A stretch of DNA of 64,000 bases, taken from the NCBI RefSeq assembly GCF_015352425.1, contig NZ_JADKNH010000005.1, positions 280,589-344,588 on the forward strand. The letters are read 5' to 3'. Positions 1 through 9,474 of this stretch are shown one piece after another. The stretch's first letter is position 1, and each line of letters starts with the position of its first letter. The position numbers were made by a program, and so were the translations under genes. The DNA is from Fusibacter ferrireducens. GTDB lineage: Bacteria; Bacillota; Clostridia; Peptostreptococcales; Acidaminobacteraceae. The notes under the pieces are model-generated. The model was not told the origin of the DNA and made no database searches. It was given only the letters and a program-made list of their open reading frames with translations.

Positions 1-12
1 AATGGAGCACAA

Positions 13-591
13 GTGTTAAGACGTGATCAAGTAAAAACTCAAATCGATTATCAAGCGATATTTAACAGGGCATATCAGCTTATGAATGAACCCATAATAG
101 AAGGCAACTGTGGTGAACTTTGCGGGTATCACTGTTGCAGGCGTCAAGAAAGAACAGGTGAGAGGCTTGGCATGTACCTTTTACCGCTTGAATTTGAGTA
201 CATGCAAAGAGGCAAGGCCGTGGATTATGAAGTTCACAGCTGTCAAATCTATGATATGCCACCTAAAATAAAGAAGTTGTATTATATTTTTTGTCACGAG
301 TCAGAAGGTTGTCTTAGAGATTTAAGACCGGTGCAGTGCAGAACTTATCCTTTTGAGCCTCATCTAGACGAGAATGGATTCTCGCTTGTTATTGAGAAGG
401 ACCAAATTCACGCATGCCCACTATTAAATCGGATTCCAGAGTGGCGTCAGGCGTTTATAGAGGGCGTATATAAGGGCTGGTTAGAACTGATGAAGATTCC
501 AATTATCAAATACCATATCTTATATTTTTCCCTTGAAAGAAATGAAATGGAGAATATCAACAGACGCTATACGGATAGAGGATGGGAATAG
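13..591 (+). CDS. YkgJ-like cysteine-cluster protein (putative metal-chelating)
   Basis: A 192-residue soluble protein with an N-terminal cysteine cluster (CGELCGYHCC near residue 34) followed by further cysteines in FCHESEGC, VQCRTYPF and HACPLL. This pattern matches the family of putative zinc- or iron-chelating proteins related to YkgJ and FliB; the reaction is unknown. I chose the GTG at 13 because GGAG lies five bases upstream, but the frame is open to the window edge, so the true start could lie outside. A T-tailed hairpin follows directly, so it appears to end its own transcript. Family assignment is moderate; function is not inferred. Confidence 0.6.
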   Translation: MLRRDQVKTQIDYQAIFNRAYQLMNEPIIEGNCGELCGYHCCRRQERTGERLGMYLLPLEFEYMQRGKAVDYEVHSCQIYDMPPKIKKLYYIFCHESEGCLRDLRPVQCRTYPFEPHLDENGFSLVIEKDQIHACPLLNRIPEWRQAFIEGVYKGWLELMKIPIIKYHILYFSLERNEMENINRRYTDRGWE

Positions 592-640
592 TTAAAGAGC
601 AAGTAGACCTGTGAGAAAAGGGTCGCTTGCTCTTTAAATT
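592..640 (+). terminator. Rho-independent terminator after the cysteine-cluster gene
   Basis: Arms TTAAAGAGCAAG (592-603) and CTTGCTCTTTAA (626-637) pair perfectly and enclose a smaller GACC/GGTC stem. It begins right after the stop codon. The A/T-rich outer pairs supply the U-tract, and it could work in both directions. Confidence 0.7.
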
Positions 641-763
641 TGTGTTTTATTTAAAGTGTAGTATAATTATCAGCAAAACAAATTATCAGCGAAACAGCAA
701 TGTATTCGTTTTCAATGCGTCTATAAGCCAAATTTATTGCAACATCTATTTGAGGGGGATTAC

Positions 764-1642
764 ATGGATTCGAGAGATTGGCAAATACTCAAATTAATTG
801 ATGAAGAAAAAAGTCTTTCTAAGACAGCTCAAAGGTTGTATATATCCCAACCTGCGCTGACTTATAGGCTCAATAAATTAGAAAAAGAATTTAATACGCC
901 ATTGCTCAATAGGTATTCAAACGGGGTTACTTTCACACCGCAAGGTGAAATCATTCTAAAGTATGCTATAGAAATGACAGTGCGGATGGATCAGCTCAAA
1001 AAAGAGGTACTAAAAGTTTCAGAGACGATTTCAGGAAGTGTTCGAATCGGTGTGAGTACTGTATATGCAAAGTATAGACTTGCGCACATTTTAAAGGAAT
1101 ACACGGAACACTTTCCAGACGTGGAGGTCGTTTTAAAAACAGGATCAAGCACTTTAGAGCTACCCAATATGTTGAAGCAGGGTGAAGTTGATCTCATTGT
1201 CAAGCGCGGTGACCTGGACTGGTCGGAATGCAAACATGTGATCTTTGAAGAACCCAAAGGCATTATAACGTCTAAGCTCATTTGTTTTGAAACACTTTTA
1301 TCAGAGCCTTGGATTCAAGATCGTTCTTCTGCTATTACGGAATCAGATAAATTATTATTTGAATGGTGGATGGAAAAATACCATGTGGTGCCAAATCCAA
1401 AAGTGATCGAGGTGAATTCGATAGAGGCCTGCATGGAATTAATATCTCAAGGATTGGGGTGGACATTTTTACCTAAAATACACGTGAAAAATAGAAAAAA
1501 TCTGTTCTTCTATCCTTTGGTTTGGGAAAGTGGCGTGCCCATTATACAGCCTACTATACTCTTGTACAAAGAAGAGGCGATTGAGAACTTAGCAGTTAAG
1601 AAATTTATAGAATATATATTAATGGATTGTGATGAGCTATAA
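764..1642 (+). CDS. LysR family transcriptional regulator
   Basis: A 292-residue LysR-type regulator. Residues 1-60 hold the winged helix-turn-helix (KTAQRLYISQPALTYRLNKL), followed by the linker helix and a periplasmic-binding-fold effector domain (from about residue 90, beginning SGSVRIGVSTV). I start at the ATG at 764 because GAGGGGG sits just upstream (752-759); an in-frame TTG at 737 lacks a ribosome site. It directly precedes the YfcC-type carrier and M20 amidohydrolase on the same strand, so it probably controls that pair in response to their substrate. No inverted LysR site was identified with confidence. Confidence 0.85.
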   Translation: MDSRDWQILKLIDEEKSLSKTAQRLYISQPALTYRLNKLEKEFNTPLLNRYSNGVTFTPQGEIILKYAIEMTVRMDQLKKEVLKVSETISGSVRIGVSTVYAKYRLAHILKEYTEHFPDVEVVLKTGSSTLELPNMLKQGEVDLIVKRGDLDWSECKHVIFEEPKGIITSKLICFETLLSEPWIQDRSSAITESDKLLFEWWMEKYHVVPNPKVIEVNSIEACMELISQGLGWTFLPKIHVKNRKNLFFYPLVWESGVPIIQPTILLYKEEAIENLAVKKFIEYILMDCDEL

Positions 1643-1747
1643 ATAATTTTTATCGCTAAGGTATAGAATATTAGTATTTCTCCCTTGAAAAATGAAGTGC
1701 TAGAATACAGACAAAGCGTTAAGCTTTATAAAAAAGGGGGAATCCAT

Positions 1748-3160
1748 ATGAGTCCGAAAGGATCGGAGAAAAAGAAAATTTTTAAAGTACCACATACCTT
1801 TGTCATCATTTTATTCATCATCTTATTTGCGGTTGTATTGACGTGGGTTGTACCAGCAGGAGAATTTGAACGATTTAAGAACGATCAAGGCATCAATGTC
1901 ATTAATCCAGAGACATTTAGTTTTTCAGAAAAAACGCCTGTAAGCCTCTTTAGAATTCCAACTTTTATCGTGGAAGGCCTTTCTAAATCTGTGAATTTGT
2001 TTTTCCTGATTATTCTATCAGGAGGCGCATTTAATGTTATTGTAACAAGTGGTGCTTTACAAGGTGCCATCGGCAAGATTGCGCGTAAATTTTCACATAA
2101 AGAGTCTATTTTTATCCCCATACTCACTTTGACTTTTGGGCTGATCTGTACGACTCAAGGGGTCAATATGTTTATTGGATTTGCACCTGTAATGGTTATG
2201 ATTGCAAGGGCCATGGGATTTGATTCCATCGTGGGGGTCGCCATCATTTTGCTTGGTGGCGCAGTTGGATTTTCAACTGGAACATTGAACCCCAGTACGA
2301 CGATTGTAGCTCAAAAAATTGGTGAATTACCACTGTATTCAGGCATAGAGTATAGAGCTTTTTCGTTTGTGATCTATATGATCGTAACAAATCTCTTTTT
2401 AATTCGATATGCAAAATCCGTTCGTAAAACGCCTACTTTAAGTCCGATGTATGAACTCGATCAAAGTGACAGTTTATCCGACAACATGAATTTGGATAAT
2501 ATGGGGCATATGGATACAAGAAAGTGGCTTGTAATCCTATCGTTAGTAGGTGCATTAGCTGTGATTGTATATGGTGGCATCCGACTCGATTGGGGACTCA
2601 CAGAGAGTTCCGCTGCGTTCTTGTGGTTGGGCATCATTGCTGGGATTGCCGCTGGATATGGACCGAGTAAGATCGCAAATTGCTTTGTTGATGGCGCAAA
2701 AAAAATGGTGTCGGCGGCACTTATCATAGGGATGGCAAAAACAGTTTCTGGTGTTTTAAGTGCAGGACATATCATCGATACAATCGTATTTGGGTTGGGC
2801 AATGCCTTAAATATGGTCCCGGCATTTATGCAGGGCGCCGCGATGTATATTGCGAACAATTTTATCAATGCCTTTGTAACATCGGGTAGTGGCCAAGCGG
2901 CAGCAACAATGCCGATTATCATGCCCTTAGCGGATATGGTGGGCATCACGAGACAGACGGCAGTGTTAGCTTTCAACTTTGGAGATGGTTTTAGTAACTA
3001 TGTACTGCCAACCTCCACAGCACTAATGGGGATTTTAAGTGCGGCTAATATTCCGTATGATCGCTGGATGAAATTTATGTGGAAGATGTTTTTAGTTTGG
3101 GTTGCAACAGGTTGTGTGCTCGTATTTGTTGCTCAAATGATCAATTTAGGACCTATGTGA
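1748..3160 (+). CDS. YfcC/DcuC-family membrane carrier
   Basis: A polytopic membrane protein of 470 residues. The N-terminus (KVPHTFVIILFIILFAVVLTW) and the loop VVPAGEFER are typical of the YfcC family within the ArgP/DcuC ion-transporter group, which includes carriers for C4-dicarboxylates or amino acids. About eleven to twelve hydrophobic segments are visible, with a hydrophilic loop near residues 230-265. The ATG at 1748 follows AAAAAGGGGG at the right distance. It lies 22 bases before the M20 amidohydrolase gene, so the carrier probably imports the conjugate (amino acid or peptide derivative) that the enzyme hydrolyses. The exact substrate cannot be read from sequence. Confidence 0.8.
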   Translation: MSPKGSEKKKIFKVPHTFVIILFIILFAVVLTWVVPAGEFERFKNDQGINVINPETFSFSEKTPVSLFRIPTFIVEGLSKSVNLFFLIILSGGAFNVIVTSGALQGAIGKIARKFSHKESIFIPILTLTFGLICTTQGVNMFIGFAPVMVMIARAMGFDSIVGVAIILLGGAVGFSTGTLNPSTTIVAQKIGELPLYSGIEYRAFSFVIYMIVTNLFLIRYAKSVRKTPTLSPMYELDQSDSLSDNMNLDNMGHMDTRKWLVILSLVGALAVIVYGGIRLDWGLTESSAAFLWLGIIAGIAAGYGPSKIANCFVDGAKKMVSAALIIGMAKTVSGVLSAGHIIDTIVFGLGNALNMVPAFMQGAAMYIANNFINAFVTSGSGQAAATMPIIMPLADMVGITRQTAVLAFNFGDGFSNYVLPTSTALMGILSAANIPYDRWMKFMWKMFLVWVATGCVLVFVAQMINLGPM

Positions 3161-3182
3161 ATAAAGTAAATGGAGACAGCTA

Positions 3183-4373
3183 ATGAATAACAGTGATAAA
3201 GAAAAATTATTTACATCAATCGACTCTATATCCGATGAATTGTTGACGATGGCGGATTACATCTTTGACCATCCTGAATTGGCCTTTGAAGAATACAAGG
3301 CAATGACTCTACTGACGGATTATTTAGAAAAAGAAGGCTTTCATGTGGAGAGAGGATTGGGCTCGCTTGATACGGCTTTTAGAGCGACTTACGGGAAAGC
3401 GATTGAAGGCAAGCGTATTGGACTACTCTGTGAATATGACGCACTTGCAGGTATGGGGCACGGTTGTGCTCATCATATGCAAGGTCCTAGCATCGTAGGA
3501 GCGGCAAAAGCTATAAAAGAATATATTTTAGATGCAGATACCTATCAACTTGTGATTTATGGCACACCTGGAGAAGAAGGTGGCGGAGGAAAAATCACCA
3601 TGCTAGAGGAAGGTTGTTTTAAGGATATAGATGTGGCCTTGATGATGCATGGTGGACCTGCAACTCAAACGGATATAAGATCTCTTGCGGCTGCCAGTGT
3701 CAAAGTGACTTACCATGGGAAAAGTGCACATGCTGCTCTTAAGCCAGAGACTGGCAGAAGTGCACTGGATGCATTGCTACTCACATTTCATGGTGTTGAA
3801 TTTCTAAGGGAACACGTACTTGAAGATACGCGCATGCATTATACAGTGGCAGATGCAGGTGGGCCCAACAATGTAGTGCCTGCAAAAGCCGTTGGGACTT
3901 TTAGCCTGCGGTCTTATAATTCTTTTTATCTAAGCGATCTTTTAGAGCGGTTTAAGAGAATTGTTCAAGGTGCATCTCTTATGACGGACACACAGTATGA
4001 AATCGAACTTGAAAAAAATTTAGAGAGCAAAATTCCTGTACTTACACTTAATGATTGTCTCATGTCCAACGCAGAACTTTCAAAAGCGCCATGTATTAGA
4101 GGTGCAAGAGAAAAAACGGGTTCTACAGATTTTGGCAATGTGATGTATCAAATACCTGGCGCTTGTATTAGAGTCGCTTTTGTGGATGAAAATGTCTCTT
4201 CGCATTCAAAAGAATTTTTGGATGATGGTAAAACAGAGCGTGGTCATAATGCTGTGGTGCAGGCGACGAAGATCATTGCAGGAACGGCTTACGACCTAAT
4301 TACTTCTGAGACCCTCATTTCAGATATAAAGCAAGAATTTAAAATTCAAAAATCCAAAATGGCATCTTATTAA
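3183..4373 (+). CDS. M20 family amidohydrolase / metallopeptidase
   Basis: A 396-residue cytosolic metallohydrolase of the M20 family, close to AbgB/amidohydrolase types that cleave N-acyl or aminobenzoyl amino acids and small peptides. Metal ligands are visible in GMGHGCAHHMQG (around residue 93) and in GTPGEEGGGG, where the paired glutamates carry the general base. The dimerisation insert runs through SVKVTYHGKSAHAALKP. GGAGA precedes the ATG at 3183. It is the last gene of the LysR-carrier-amidohydrolase cluster and is followed at once by a strong terminator, so carrier and enzyme are likely cotranscribed. Substrate specificity is not determinable here. Confidence 0.82.
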   Translation: MNNSDKEKLFTSIDSISDELLTMADYIFDHPELAFEEYKAMTLLTDYLEKEGFHVERGLGSLDTAFRATYGKAIEGKRIGLLCEYDALAGMGHGCAHHMQGPSIVGAAKAIKEYILDADTYQLVIYGTPGEEGGGGKITMLEEGCFKDIDVALMMHGGPATQTDIRSLAAASVKVTYHGKSAHAALKPETGRSALDALLLTFHGVEFLREHVLEDTRMHYTVADAGGPNNVVPAKAVGTFSLRSYNSFYLSDLLERFKRIVQGASLMTDTQYEIELEKNLESKIPVLTLNDCLMSNAELSKAPCIRGAREKTGSTDFGNVMYQIPGACIRVAFVDENVSSHSKEFLDDGKTERGHNAVVQATKIIAGTAYDLITSETLISDIKQEFKIQKSKMASY

Positions 4374-4383
4374 AAGAGATCTG

Positions 4384-4424
4384 AAAAAACCAGCCCTTTA
4401 TTCAATGAAGGTGCTGGTTTTTTA
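4384..4424 (+). terminator. Rho-independent terminator after the M20 gene
   Basis: AAAAAACCAGC (4384-4394) pairs with GCTGGTTTTTT (4413-4423), extended by an inner CCTT/AAGG stem. It ends in a clear T-run. Confidence 0.85.
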
Positions 4425-4559
4425 GGAATTACGGCATGCGTGCTGAAGTCCCATAATTAAAGTCCCATAAAAGAATTTAGGATGTTTGAAATGTAAGAGT
4501 ACATGAGAAGATAGTGGGTATTAATCGAATACACGTTACATAGATTAGAGGTGCTCATA

Positions 4560-7500
4560 ATGAAAAAAATCCATTTATTATACAGGACTGTAAGTGTTTT
4601 ATTGCTGGTAATCTCATTTGTAGTTTTCAAGCTTTCCCCATATATGTATTATGGCGTTTTCTTGGATGTTTTCATTCCAATTGCGCTTATTGTACTCAGT
4701 GTCTATGAACTTATCTTAATACAGGATAGAAGATTAAATTTGTCAAAAATTTTACAGCTTATGATGCTCTTTACTCTACTCTTTTCAAGTTTTCAGCATA
4801 TTCAAAAGCATTTCTTTTACATAGGCATTTCAGATGTGGCAGATTCAACGTTTTTGATAGGTGAATTTATCATTATGGTTCTCATCTTAATCTTTGATAA
4901 CGAGGAATCTGTGAAAATTACGCCTGAAAGGATGATCCTTTTCTGTGTTGCAGTGACACTTGTATTTGTTTTTGATTTCTGGACGGATTTCCAGATTAAT
5001 TTGAATCATTCATCTGGGGTATTGATTATTGTCTCAAAAGAATTAGAAGTGTTTGCTTTTACTGCTCTTTTTGTCTTTTCGCTCTATAGAGGTTTTAAGC
5101 ATAAAGGCAAGAACTATATATTGGAACGCGGTCTTATATCCGCTATGCTGCTGTCGGCAGTGTTGATGCTCTACTCACCTATTTTTGAGAACAACTTAGA
5201 CATTAAAAACCTACTCTTTTTTATGAAATGGATAGCCTATCTTTTGATTATTGATCTGGTGCTCTCCAATTTAAAGAAGGACTTGAGACTTGCCAATGAA
5301 TCTTATATGTTGGACTACTTTAAGGCCTTTATGAAGAATATTAACGCCTTCATCCTTGTTCAAAAAAACGAAAACGGGCAATATGTTATCAAAAATTTGA
5401 ATTCCAAGGCCCAAAGGTTATTACAGTTAAAAAGGGAAGGCATCGAAAATTTTGTCTTTGAAGACTTTATCCATATGGATACTCAAATTGCCAGTGAGTT
5501 AAATGAGGCAGGGACTTATTTACTCTTAGATCAAAGCGTGAAACGCGTGGATCAATCTGTATTCTATGCAGATATTCAAATTCAAACTATTGTCAAGTAT
5601 GAAATCATGTTCAGCATTGTAGATATACGTGATATTACCAAACGAAAAGAAATTTTTAAAAACATTGCCATAAGAGAATCTGTATTTAGCAATGCAGTGG
5701 AAGCCATTATGATTGTAGATGATCATGGTTTGATCATTGATGTCAATCCGAGTTTTGAAAAGACTTATGGTTATACTCGGTTTGAATGTATAGGCAATAG
5801 ACCTAATTTTATTAAGTCAGGGATTTTAGATCCTAAATTTTATGATCAGATGCAATTTGAAATTCAAAATAAGGGATATTATCAAGGCGAGTTTATTAAT
5901 AGAACTAAATCGGGCGAACTTGTGACAATTCGACAGAGTATATCCAGACTGTATTTAGAAGAAACAAATGAAATATACTACGTGTCCATTGCCACTGACA
6001 TTAGTGAAAAGAAGAGAGCGGATGAGACGATTTTTGATCTTGCCTATAAGGATAATGTAAGTAAGATTTTTAATCGGATGTATTTGCTTCAAAACGAACA
6101 TCTATATTCGTATCAAGTGGCGATGCTGGTGACGATAACGGATTATAAACTGCTCATGGGCTACTTTGATAAAGAATTCTTAGATTTGCTGATGAGTATC
6201 ATTGTGAGGAAGCTTGAATCGCTTGTGGAAGAAGGCAATTTATTCCAATGGAGCGAAAATCAAATTGTCATTTTAATTCGAACGGCGAAAACAACACAAT
6301 CGGATTTCAAAAAAAATACAATTGATCCTCTGTATCAAGAACTGATCAAAAATGTCACTGTTCAAAGTCATCAAATTCATCCAGATATTACAGTAACATG
6401 GATTCGCTCAAAGGTAACTAATCAAGATATGCAGAAAGACTTGCACTACTTGGATGCAACTTTGACTTATGCAATTAAGAAAAAGGTGAAGTTGTTAGAG
6501 TATAGTGAAGCCCTTGAAGGTGAGTTTGAAAGAACAAAACAGATTGAAATCTTGCTTAAGGATGCAATATTAAATAACGAATTATTTGTATTATATCAAC
6601 CCATTGTTGATATTCATGAGAATTGCATCAAAGGTTTTGAAGCTTTAGTCAGATGGCAGAGTCCAACTCTGGGCATTGTGCATCCAGCTGAATTTATTGG
6701 TATCGCAGAAGGCAATCAAGCCATATTAAATGTAGGGTTCTTTGTGGCTAATAAAGCTATAAAATTGTTGTCTGAGATTCAAGAGGCAATGCCTGATGTT
6801 TTTATGGCGATTAATGTTTCCGTAGTTCAGCTGATGAATCAACATTTTTTCGAGCAAATCAACAATTTGCTCAATCGGCACAATATATCTCCTAATCAGG
6901 TATCTATTGAAATTACAGAATCACAAGATTTTTATAATCTTTTTAATGTCCACAGTAACTTGACGCAATTTAGAGAGGCTGGCTATTTGATTTCCATAGA
7001 CGATTTTGGAACAGGTTTTTCGTCATTATCTCGAATTAACAATATAAATCCAAATTATATAAAAATGGACAAAGCTTTTTTTGACGATATTGGGACTTCT
7101 ATACAGTCGACTCTTTTAACGAATGGCATCATTGCCTTTACAGATCAAATTGGATTAAATGTCATAGCAGAAGGTATTGAGACTGTAGAACAACTCATCT
7201 ATTTAAAAAATAAAAATATCAGATATATACAAGGCTTCTTGTTTAGTTATCCCATCAGTGATATTCAAGTAAAAGCACTTACTGAATCTCCACTTGAAAT
7301 TGAAAGCTTGTTCTCAGAAGAATTCAACGAAGATTTAAAATTGCTTCAGAAATTTGATAACAATATCGTCAACGATCACATGAAGTTAAAAGATTTGAGT
7401 TTTATAGAATTTGACGATACACTTAAGATACTGAGTTGTAGCCGATCCTTTATGGAGCTTGTGGGATATGATTTTGAGCAGATTGTCAATCAACCGATAA

Positions 7501-9221
7501 CGAAGTTTTTTACATTAAACGATAGAGATGAATGGGAGGATTTATTCACCAGAACAACTCATGCTTTTATGTGCCATGTTGAGACCTCGCTTGGAAAAGA
7601 AATCAGTGTCATGGTGAACAGTAGAGTTGAATTTGATGAGGCGTGTGATGACGTTAAGATTTACTGTTTGTTAAAGGATCTTTCAGATCAAGCCAATGTG
7701 ATTCAACAGTTTTTACTTGAGCAGGAATCGTTTATAAAGTTCTTTGAGTATTCGCCGCTTCCAAGTATTGTTTGGGAAGAGGATTTTAAAATAATTGTGG
7801 CAAATGAGCAAGCCTATGATTTCTTTAAAAGTCCAGAAAAGACAAAGGAAAGCCTCGATTTGAAAAATGTTTTAAATGAAGATACCTTTAAGGATTTCAG
7901 CTATTATTACAATCGATTGTTTGCAGGATATGCTCAAGAATTTATGATATCGGTTGTCGATGATAATGATATACTGCGTGAAACGTTATGGCATAGTGCA
8001 CCTTTGTTTGACAACAACGGAGAGGTCAAACAAGTGCTCACAATTATACAAGATTTAACAGAACTGAATAGACAAACTGAAATTTCTAGAATATTGAGCG
8101 ACGCGGCAGATTTATCAGATCGTTTAATTATTTATACAAATGATGTCTATGAAATTCTCTATGCAAATCAAAAGACGATTGAGTTGTTTGGTCTGTTAGA
8201 GTATGGTTACAACGTTTACTCTTTGAGGGAGATGGACATTAAGCTGATCGATCAGAAAAGCGCCAGCATTGATATGGATTCATTGGGTCACGAGTCATGG
8301 TCGGGTATCGCTCAACTCAAGGATATTAACGGCAATATTCGCATTTATGATGCTTTGAGAGATGGTTCTTATTACAACGATCCTAAGCTTGTCAAAGGCT
8401 ATCTGTTTACTTTTAAGGATAAACAGGAAGATTTTAAGGACCATCAAGAAGTAGAACAGCTCAGAAGAGCCCTCCAAGAGCAAGATCGTCTGGTATCTGT
8501 TGGCAAACTCATCGCAGGTATTGCTCATGAAATCAACAATCCATTAAGCTATTTATTGAGTAATACTCAGTTTCTTCTTGAAACCGAAGAACTTTTAGAG
8601 AAGGCACTTGGGAGTGACTCTGATCTATTTGAAGATCTTAAAGACGTTTTTAACAGCTACAGAGAAGGGTTAAACGTGATTAGAACCATCGTTTCTGATC
8701 TCAAGAGCTATTCGCGCAAAGAAGATGAGACGGAAAAATTGGATTGTGATATTAACGCATTAATCAGTCAGACACTTCGAATTGCGCATAATGAAATTAA
8801 GTATACCAGTTTGGCGAAGCTGAATTTGGATGAGCAACTGCCTTTTGTAAAGGGAAATGATTCAAAGCTTCAACAAGTGTTTTTAAATTTGATCATCAAT
8901 GCAAACCATGCAATTGTTGCACGCTATGAAAATGGTATGGGTGAGATCTGTATTGAAACGAGATCGACTGACTCTGAGGTAATCTGCACAATTGAAGACA
9001 ACGGTATTGGTATGAATGATGAAGTCAAAGCACACATATTTGAAGCCTTCTATACAACCAAGGAGAAGGGCATTGGAACGGGGCTAGGACTCTCTGTTTC
9101 CAAGGAAATCGTAGAAGAATTCCATAAGGGTGAATTAAGTGTGGAAAGTACCGTTGGCGTGGGCACCAAATTTACAATCAAACTGCCAATCGCAAAATTA
9201 GATTCAACAGAGACCTTATAG
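4560..9221 (+). CDS. Membrane PAS / degenerate-GGDEF / EAL / multi-PAS / histidine kinase hybrid
   Basis: A very large (about 1553 residues) signalling protein. Residues 1-250 contain about eight membrane helices. Then come PAS domains (about 255-480), a GGDEF-like domain (about 490-655) whose signature is replaced by WSENQ, a complete-looking EAL domain (about 660-905; FEALVRW, AINVSV, EITES, DDFGTG, IAEGIET), three more PAS-like domains (about 945-1295) and a C-terminal kinase: H-box GIAHEINNPL (His about 1323), N-box NLIINANHA, and ATP lid motifs DNGIGM and GTGLGLS. It should hydrolyse cyclic-di-GMP and autophosphorylate, but no receiver domain or response-regulator gene is adjacent. The ATG at 4560 follows GAGGTG; an upstream GTG at 4551 overlaps that site. 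Confidence 0.88.
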   Translation: MKKIHLLYRTVSVLLLVISFVVFKLSPYMYYGVFLDVFIPIALIVLSVYELILIQDRRLNLSKILQLMMLFTLLFSSFQHIQKHFFYIGISDVADSTFLIGEFIIMVLILIFDNEESVKITPERMILFCVAVTLVFVFDFWTDFQINLNHSSGVLIIVSKELEVFAFTALFVFSLYRGFKHKGKNYILERGLISAMLLSAVLMLYSPIFENNLDIKNLLFFMKWIAYLLIIDLVLSNLKKDLRLANESYMLDYFKAFMKNINAFILVQKNENGQYVIKNLNSKAQRLLQLKREGIENFVFEDFIHMDTQIASELNEAGTYLLLDQSVKRVDQSVFYADIQIQTIVKYEIMFSIVDIRDITKRKEIFKNIAIRESVFSNAVEAIMIVDDHGLIIDVNPSFEKTYGYTRFECIGNRPNFIKSGILDPKFYDQMQFEIQNKGYYQGEFINRTKSGELVTIRQSISRLYLEETNEIYYVSIATDISEKKRADETIFDLAYKDNVSKIFNRMYLLQNEHLYSYQVAMLVTITDYKLLMGYFDKEFLDLLMSIIVRKLESLVEEGNLFQWSENQIVILIRTAKTTQSDFKKNTIDPLYQELIKNVTVQSHQIHPDITVTWIRSKVTNQDMQKDLHYLDATLTYAIKKKVKLLEYSEALEGEFERTKQIEILLKDAILNNELFVLYQPIVDIHENCIKGFEALVRWQSPTLGIVHPAEFIGIAEGNQAILNVGFFVANKAIKLLSEIQEAMPDVFMAINVSVVQLMNQHFFEQINNLLNRHNISPNQVSIEITESQDFYNLFNVHSNLTQFREAGYLISIDDFGTGFSSLSRINNINPNYIKMDKAFFDDIGTSIQSTLLTNGIIAFTDQIGLNVIAEGIETVEQLIYLKNKNIRYIQGFLFSYPISDIQVKALTESPLEIESLFSEEFNEDLKLLQKFDNNIVNDHMKLKDLSFIEFDDTLKILSCSRSFMELVGYDFEQIVNQPITKFFTLNDRDEWEDLFTRTTHAFMCHVETSLGKEISVMVNSRVEFDEACDDVKIYCLLKDLSDQANVIQQFLLEQESFIKFFEYSPLPSIVWEEDFKIIVANEQAYDFFKSPEKTKESLDLKNVLNEDTFKDFSYYYNRLFAGYAQEFMISVVDDNDILRETLWHSAPLFDNNGEVKQVLTIIQDLTELNRQTEISRILSDAADLSDRLIIYTNDVYEILYANQKTIELFGLLEYGYNVYSLREMDIKLIDQKSASIDMDSLGHESWSGIAQLKDINGNIRIYDALRDGSYYNDPKLVKGYLFTFKDKQEDFKDHQEVEQLRRALQEQDRLVSVGKLIAGIAHEINNPLSYLLSNTQFLLETEELLEKALGSDSDLFEDLKDVFNSYREGLNVIRTIVSDLKSYSRKEDETEKLDCDINALISQTLRIAHNEIKYTSLAKLNLDEQLPFVKGNDSKLQQVFLNLIINANHAIVARYENGMGEICIETRSTDSEVICTIEDNGIGMNDEVKAHIFEAFYTTKEKGIGTGLGLSVSKEIVEEFHKGELSVESTVGVGTKFTIKLPIAKLDSTETL

Positions 9222-9289
9222 ATTAAGAGTAGACGTTTATATTGATGTATGATAATCTTTAGATATTGGAGAAATTTCTGATCATATTT

Positions 9290-9326
9290 TAAGGCGAGTT
9301 TTCATGATCATGATAAACTCGCCTTA
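9290..9326 (+). terminator. Hairpin after the EAL/kinase gene
   Basis: TAAGGCGAGTTT (9290-9301) and AAACTCGCCTTA (9315-9326) form a perfect 12-bp stem with a 13-base loop, 68 bases after the stop. There is no long T-run, so termination strength is uncertain. The remaining leader up to 9474 shows only a 28-codon frame at 9356 that I do not call. Confidence 0.55.
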
Positions 9327-9474
9327 GTATTGCAAACAGGATTGGATCGAGAGCAATGAATTCAAAAGCGGGGCCGATAAACGGCTTTATTGGGAGCGCG
9401 TTCAGATGTTGCTATGGATCATCAGTCAATGACTCTATATGAGCAGATGATAAAGTTGAGAAAAGGAAGGCAAT

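Noticed and set aside
2461..2976. Long antisense open frame (171 codons)
   Set aside because: It lies fully inside the YfcC carrier gene on the other strand and shows no domain or ribosome site; a codon-bias shadow.
9356..9442. 28-codon frame in the helicase leader
   Set aside because: Weak ribosome site and no recognisable content; could be a regulatory upstream frame but evidence is too thin.
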